From: Epiperipatus broadwayi | Lineage: Eukaryota > Onychophora > Udeonychophora > Euonychophora > Peripatidae | Direction: 5' to 3' | NCBI GenBank assembly: GCA_028023455.1 | Contig: JAQFVV010000205.1 | Location: 1,161,353-1,225,352, forward strand | DNA: 64,000 nucleotides | Program-made: the position numbers and the translations under genes | The notes under the pieces: model-generated | Told to the model about the DNA's origin: nothing | Databases searched by the model: none | Seen by the model: the letters and a program-made list of their open reading frames with translations, nothing else | Shown here: positions 60,203 through 64,000 of the stretch, piece by piece | Layout: each line of letters begins with the position of its first letter | Position numbering within the stretch: the first letter of the stretch is position 1

Positions 60203-62607
60203 CACATCTTATAATATACCATCATTACAAATCTTCAGACAAATACTAAGTACTCGGTATGGACCCGATGCTATGTTGAAATTTAGACATTATGAAAAAT
60301 TATGTCTAAAACTGGCTAAAGTAGAAAATCATTTAACTTTCTTATGTAAATGTAAATCAGAAGGGATTATCCCTAAGGGTTTGCAGTTAAAACCTCCTAT
60401 TTCCTCCAAGAGAGCTGAGAAAATTATTCAGAGAGCAAATGAGGCCTCATTGAGAGAAAGTATAAAGGTTCAGCGGTTTACCAAGTATCAAACATTGCGA
60501 TATATTAGAAGTGTGGAATCGTTACTATAAAACAAAGTTACAGATGAAGATTTCTCAAGAATTTGTCAAGCAGTGAACAGATCATATTGTAAGTTACATG
60601 GGAGGATAAAAGACCTTCAGAAGAAGAAGCTTGTCAATCTACATGGGCAAGTCAAATGTAATACTGCAACTAGTCTATCCTCATCATCAGTGAAAAATCT
60701 TAGTTCTAAACAACTTACCAATTGTGAATTAGCAGTTCTTGGAAAAGGTTTGAATTTCGCCATTATACCATCTACTGTACCACTATTGTATATAATGGCT
60801 GCCACTGATGAGGTGACCCAAAATTTGAATCTAGAGGAAGCAGAAGAGTTATGCTGGAGAGTAAAAAGAACACTGGAAAGACATCAAGTGCACAAGCAGA
60901 AGTCAAACATTTCAAGTGATGAGAGGAAAGCTATTAAATCTCTCAAACAGGATACATCTATAATCATTCTTCCTGCTGACAAAGGTACCACTACAGTTGT
61001 AATGGATAAAACTGATTATGATAACAAATACAAGGTCTTCTCACAGCAGGCCAATACAAAAAGATAGCAAAAAATCCAATTCCAAATACAGAGGTAAAAC
61101 TACAAGCATTACTTCGGAAGCATTGCAGGTATTTCAGTGATTCAGAAAAAAGAAAATTAACTTCGTATTCCAGAAAGATTCCTCACCTGTATGGACTGCC
61201 AAAAATTCATAAAAGACAATGTTCCATTAAGACCTATTGTTAGTTCTAGAAATTCACCCTGTCAAAATTTGTCAAGATTTCTTCTCGAAGTTCTTAGTCC
61301 ATTGGCATATAGGACATCATCTTTCATCAGGGATTCTAAGCACTTTGTGGAATTAGTCAGGAACATGAAATGGAAAGAACTGACATATTGGTAAGCTTTG
61401 ACATGTAAAGTCTGTTTACAAATGTGCCATGTGATGAAGCATTGTCTATTGTAAGGAAACGGTTAAATGATGATAATAGTCTACAAACTAGAACAGCTCT
61501 ACCTATTGATAGTATAATGGAATTATTAACATTCTGTGTAACAACAACATACTTTCAATATAACTCAGAATTCTTTCAACAAAATCAAGGGATGGCCATG
61601 GGACCATCACTGTCACCCTTGCTCAGCAACATTTACATGGAAGGACTTGAAGCCACAGCCATAAATACTACTCCATGTCCACCTAAAGTGTGGCTTCGAT
61701 ATGTTGATGATACATTTGTGGTATGGCTACATGGCAAGGAAAAATTACAGTCTTTCTGGATGCACATTAACAACATATCGCCTACAATTAAATTCACGAT
61801 GGAATCAGAACAAGAACAAATTTGGCATTCTTGGATGTTCTTGTGACAAAACTCCTTCAGGGCAAAGTAAAAACAACAGTGTATAGGAAACCGACACACA
61901 CTGGCAAATACTTGGCATATACATCCAATCATACAAGAAGCACTAAACAAGGAATTGTACTATCATTAGGGAACAGAGCGAAGGAGGTTTGTTCAGAATC
62001 CAGTGACTTGGAACAAGAAAAGATTCACATAGAACAAATGCTTATAAAGAATGATTATCCATCAGCAGTCATCAGAAAAACCTTCAATAGACAACACAAA
62101 GAGACACCAAAAGAGAAAACAGTTATTGGTATGGTGGTGTATCCATACGTACCAGGTGTGGCAGACAAACTAAAGAAAATCTGCAGTCAATATAATATTA
62201 GGACTGCTTTCCAAAGCCCTACCACCCTTCGAGGAATGCTTACTTCTACTAAGCCTAAACTGGAAATGTTGAAGAACAAAAACTGCATCTATGAAATACC
62301 ATGTGAATGTGGAAGGAAATACATTGGTGAGACCTGTCGCCCGGTTGAACAGCGATTGAAGGGACACAAATTAATGGTTAAAAGAGAAAAAATAGATGTG
62401 TCTACCATAGCAGGTCATGTATATACTAATGACCATGTGCTTAAGTGGGAAAATACAAAGATATTGGATAAAGAGGAAAAAATGCATAGAAGAAAATTCA
62501 AGGAAGCTGCTCATATGACAATGGTAAATAATCCTATAAGTCAACCCAGTGTGGCAATACACAATGTATGGAAGCCTCTAATTAATCTTTCTCTTAGGAA
62601 AAAGTAA
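60180..62607 (+). pseudogene. PLE reverse transcriptase / GIY-YIG endonuclease, broken
   Basis: Translation starts at ATG 60180, inside the pseudo-LTR. Segments in order: N-terminal region with LPADKGTTTVVMD (ending 61067); GLPKIHK, then VPLRPIVSSRNSP (around 61185-61260); motif A SFDM-stop-SLFTNVP (near 61398); QGMAMGPSLSPLLSNIYME and the catalytic RYVDDTFVVW (61590-61725); VYRKPTHTGKYL; and the endonuclease with IYEIPCECGRKYIGETCR and a downstream FKEAAHM glutamate (62285-62515). Breaks: in-frame stop at 60528, frameshifts near 61055, 61205, 61385 and 61820, and a stop within motif A. The RT and GIY-YIG signatures make the family assignment firm. The copy cannot make an intact protein. Confidence 0.93.
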
Positions 62608-62653
62608 AAATAAAAAAAAATAATAATTAGACTTGTTAAAAAAAAAATTGAAG

Positions 62654-63007
62654 GACTCTGGAGGATTTGAACAAACCCTCATATATAAATATATCAAATT
62701 TCTACTATATGTTGCCTTTGACAGAATAGCTCAGTTGGTAGAGCGTTTGCCTTAAATTCAATATACAAGAATCTAAAGGTGCGAGTTCAACTTTTAAGTG
62801 AATATTGTCACTGTGCATATAGGCCAGCAACACCTGCAGAAGAGTGGAGAATAATACTACTCGAAATGTTGTGTAATTACTAACCTGTATTGTTTCTTTG
62901 CGTGTTATTACTAACAAGTTGTTTGTATTTGAAAAGTTTAAATAAAGTTTAAAATTTTCTATACATTCAACATTCACTCGTAAAATGATGGAAATAGTCC
63001 AACACAT
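62654..63007 (+). repeat. PLE pseudo-LTR, right copy
   Basis: 354 bp and colinear with 59849-60202 by eye. It holds the same tRNA-like module and a mutated hammerhead. It ends directly at the 13-bp target duplication. Confidence 0.88.
62830..62874 (+). ncRNA. PLE hammerhead, core mutated
   Basis: Same structure as 60025-60069, but the core is CTGCAGA (A6 to C) and the stem III palindrome ACGT has become ATGT. Stem II and GAAA are intact. Expected to be inactive. Confidence 0.5.
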
Positions 63008-63020
63008 CAGATTCATATCA

Positions 63021-64000
63021 GGTGCTATGAATCTGTTTTTCCATGCTGAAAGTGGGTTCGGCTACACTTTATAAAAATAAAGAAATGTAATACACTTTTT
63101 CTGTCACCAACAATAGAAATGTTTCAGCCAATTTATTGCAAACAAGAATGAAAAGAATAGCCACAAAATTTTACATTAAAAATTTTTATATTCCTTCTTA
63201 TCTTTATACATTATATAAGCCATTTTTAATAAAGAATATGCTATCATATTAATCCTGTTTGAGTCTGGGTTATTCTTAACATTTAAAAAAAATGTGTTTT
63301 TTTGTTGTAAGTTTGCTGGAACACTTTTGAAAATAAGGACTATTAACTGCTTTTGTTTTGTTAGCTTATCACACTAATTCATGATCTCATACTGTGTTGA
63401 ATTATATTAAGAACATTGCACTATTAAAATATATACATAGTGTCTCCCAGTGAAAATATTAGAGGTTCTTTCTCCATGCTACCTATGGCATCATCTTTGA
63501 ATTAACATATAGTTTATATAGTGACATAATTTAGCTATTCACCACAAAAATTTTAAAGTGTTGTTTGTTTGACTGTATGTCTCATGCCTTAATTAATGAT
63601 GGAACAGTGTGCTAAGATTAATTCTTTTTTAATTGGGGAAAACTGTTGATGAGAAACATTTATAATGATTCAAATTGTATACAGTAATGCAACCATGAGC
63701 TACAGAATGGATTGGAAGATTTTACGATGGCAGAGAGTGCATTAAAGAAGATCTACATTAAAGAAGATCTACAAAAGTGCAAAACACACTGTCACGTTTA
63801 TGTCATAACTCACGATGTAGGCAGTTACTTTATAATAAATGCATTGATTTAGAAATAACAGTGCAAACAACATGGAGAGAAAACCAGACAGCTTTTCACT
63901 GAGACCCACTATGGATATTACTCAGTGTATAATCCAACTCTAACTACATTTTCATTTGGATGCTTCCACATAAGTCTTTTTGATCAGATAAAATAAAAGA
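63021..64000. other. AT-rich sequence, one dispersed repeat
   Basis: 63440-63610 resembles 7990-8160. At 63738-63772 ACATTAAAGAAGATCT is tandemly duplicated. No exon of the stomatin gene was recognised. Confidence 0.4.

Larger units (their letters stand above)
59663..63007 (+). mobile_element. Penelope-like element with GIY-YIG, 13-bp TSD
   Basis: 3345 bp flanked by CAGATTCATATCA at 59650-59662 and 63008-63020. Order: inverted arm (59663-59848), pseudo-LTR (59849-60202), ORF (60180-62607), pseudo-LTR (62654-63007). The inverted arm is a copy of the end of the pseudo-LTR plus the ORF start, turned round at the 5' end, a known PLE arrangement. The ORF has PLE reverse transcriptase and GIY-YIG endonuclease, and is inactivated. 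PLEs reverse transcribe at nicked ends and often carry hammerheads in their pseudo-LTRs, as here. Confidence 0.93.

Noticed and set aside
61633-61950. 105-codon minus-strand frame
   Set aside because: Shadow of the PLE reverse transcriptase and early endonuclease region.
52387-64000. Search for the next stomatin exon
   Set aside because: No segment encoding the expected continuation of the PHB domain was found on the + strand.

Overview
The window is AT-rich nuclear DNA from a metazoan, probably an invertebrate. It shows spliced exons of a conserved animal gene, a very long intron, poly(A)-tailed tRNA-derived SINEs, decayed non-LTR retrotransposons, an LTR element and a Penelope-like element. 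I cannot name the species: nothing seen is diagnostic beyond 'animal'. There are no prokaryotic features.

Host gene: two consecutive exons of a stomatin/MEC-2-family (SPFH/PHB) gene lie on the + strand at 15841-15941 and 52314-52386. They encode the membrane hairpin with its conserved proline and the start of the PHB domain. The intron between them is about 36.4 kb, so most of the window (15942-52313) is intronic. The 5' exon(s) must lie upstream, and I could not recognise them. The remaining PHB exons were not found after 52386 and are probably beyond the right edge.

Layout. 1-11500: dispersed foldback repeats, a retrozyme-like element with an intact-looking hammerhead ribozyme (2632-2673), a CTAT microsatellite (5496-5604) and a degenerate array (8840-10440). 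11530-15010: a decayed non-LTR retrotransposon on the minus strand, followed by a tRNA-derived SINE with a 9-bp target duplication and a long hairpin just upstream of the first stomatin exon. 16231-18975: a foldback element and a LINE fragment split by a solo LTR. 19465-25400: a foldback with 143-nt arms, a head-to-tail pair of retrozyme-like units, a 190-bp direct-repeat pair and SINEs. 29000-33700: mostly AT-rich intron with two more SINEs and one composition island. 34014-39149: a young LTR element with 2.2-kb LTRs and only 0.7 kb of non-coding interior. 39150-46700: largely unique intron. 46790-51279: dispersed repeats, a second LINE and another foldback. 53400-54895: another copy of the first LINE. 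56000-59500: dense foldback repeats. 59663-63007: a nearly complete but inactivated Penelope-like element (PLE) with reverse transcriptase, GIY-YIG endonuclease, pseudo-LTRs and a 13-bp target duplication.

Unifying observation: hammerhead-ribozyme architecture (CUGANGA, stem II, GAAA, very short self-complementary stem III, UH cleavage site, stem I) recurs in at least three repeat classes here: the PLE pseudo-LTR, a ~340-bp retrozyme-like family and several inverted-repeat families. Hammerheads are known in PLEs and in animal retrozymes. Their presence here in foldback arms, and a compensatory stem I change between two retrozyme-like copies, are the points most worth following up.
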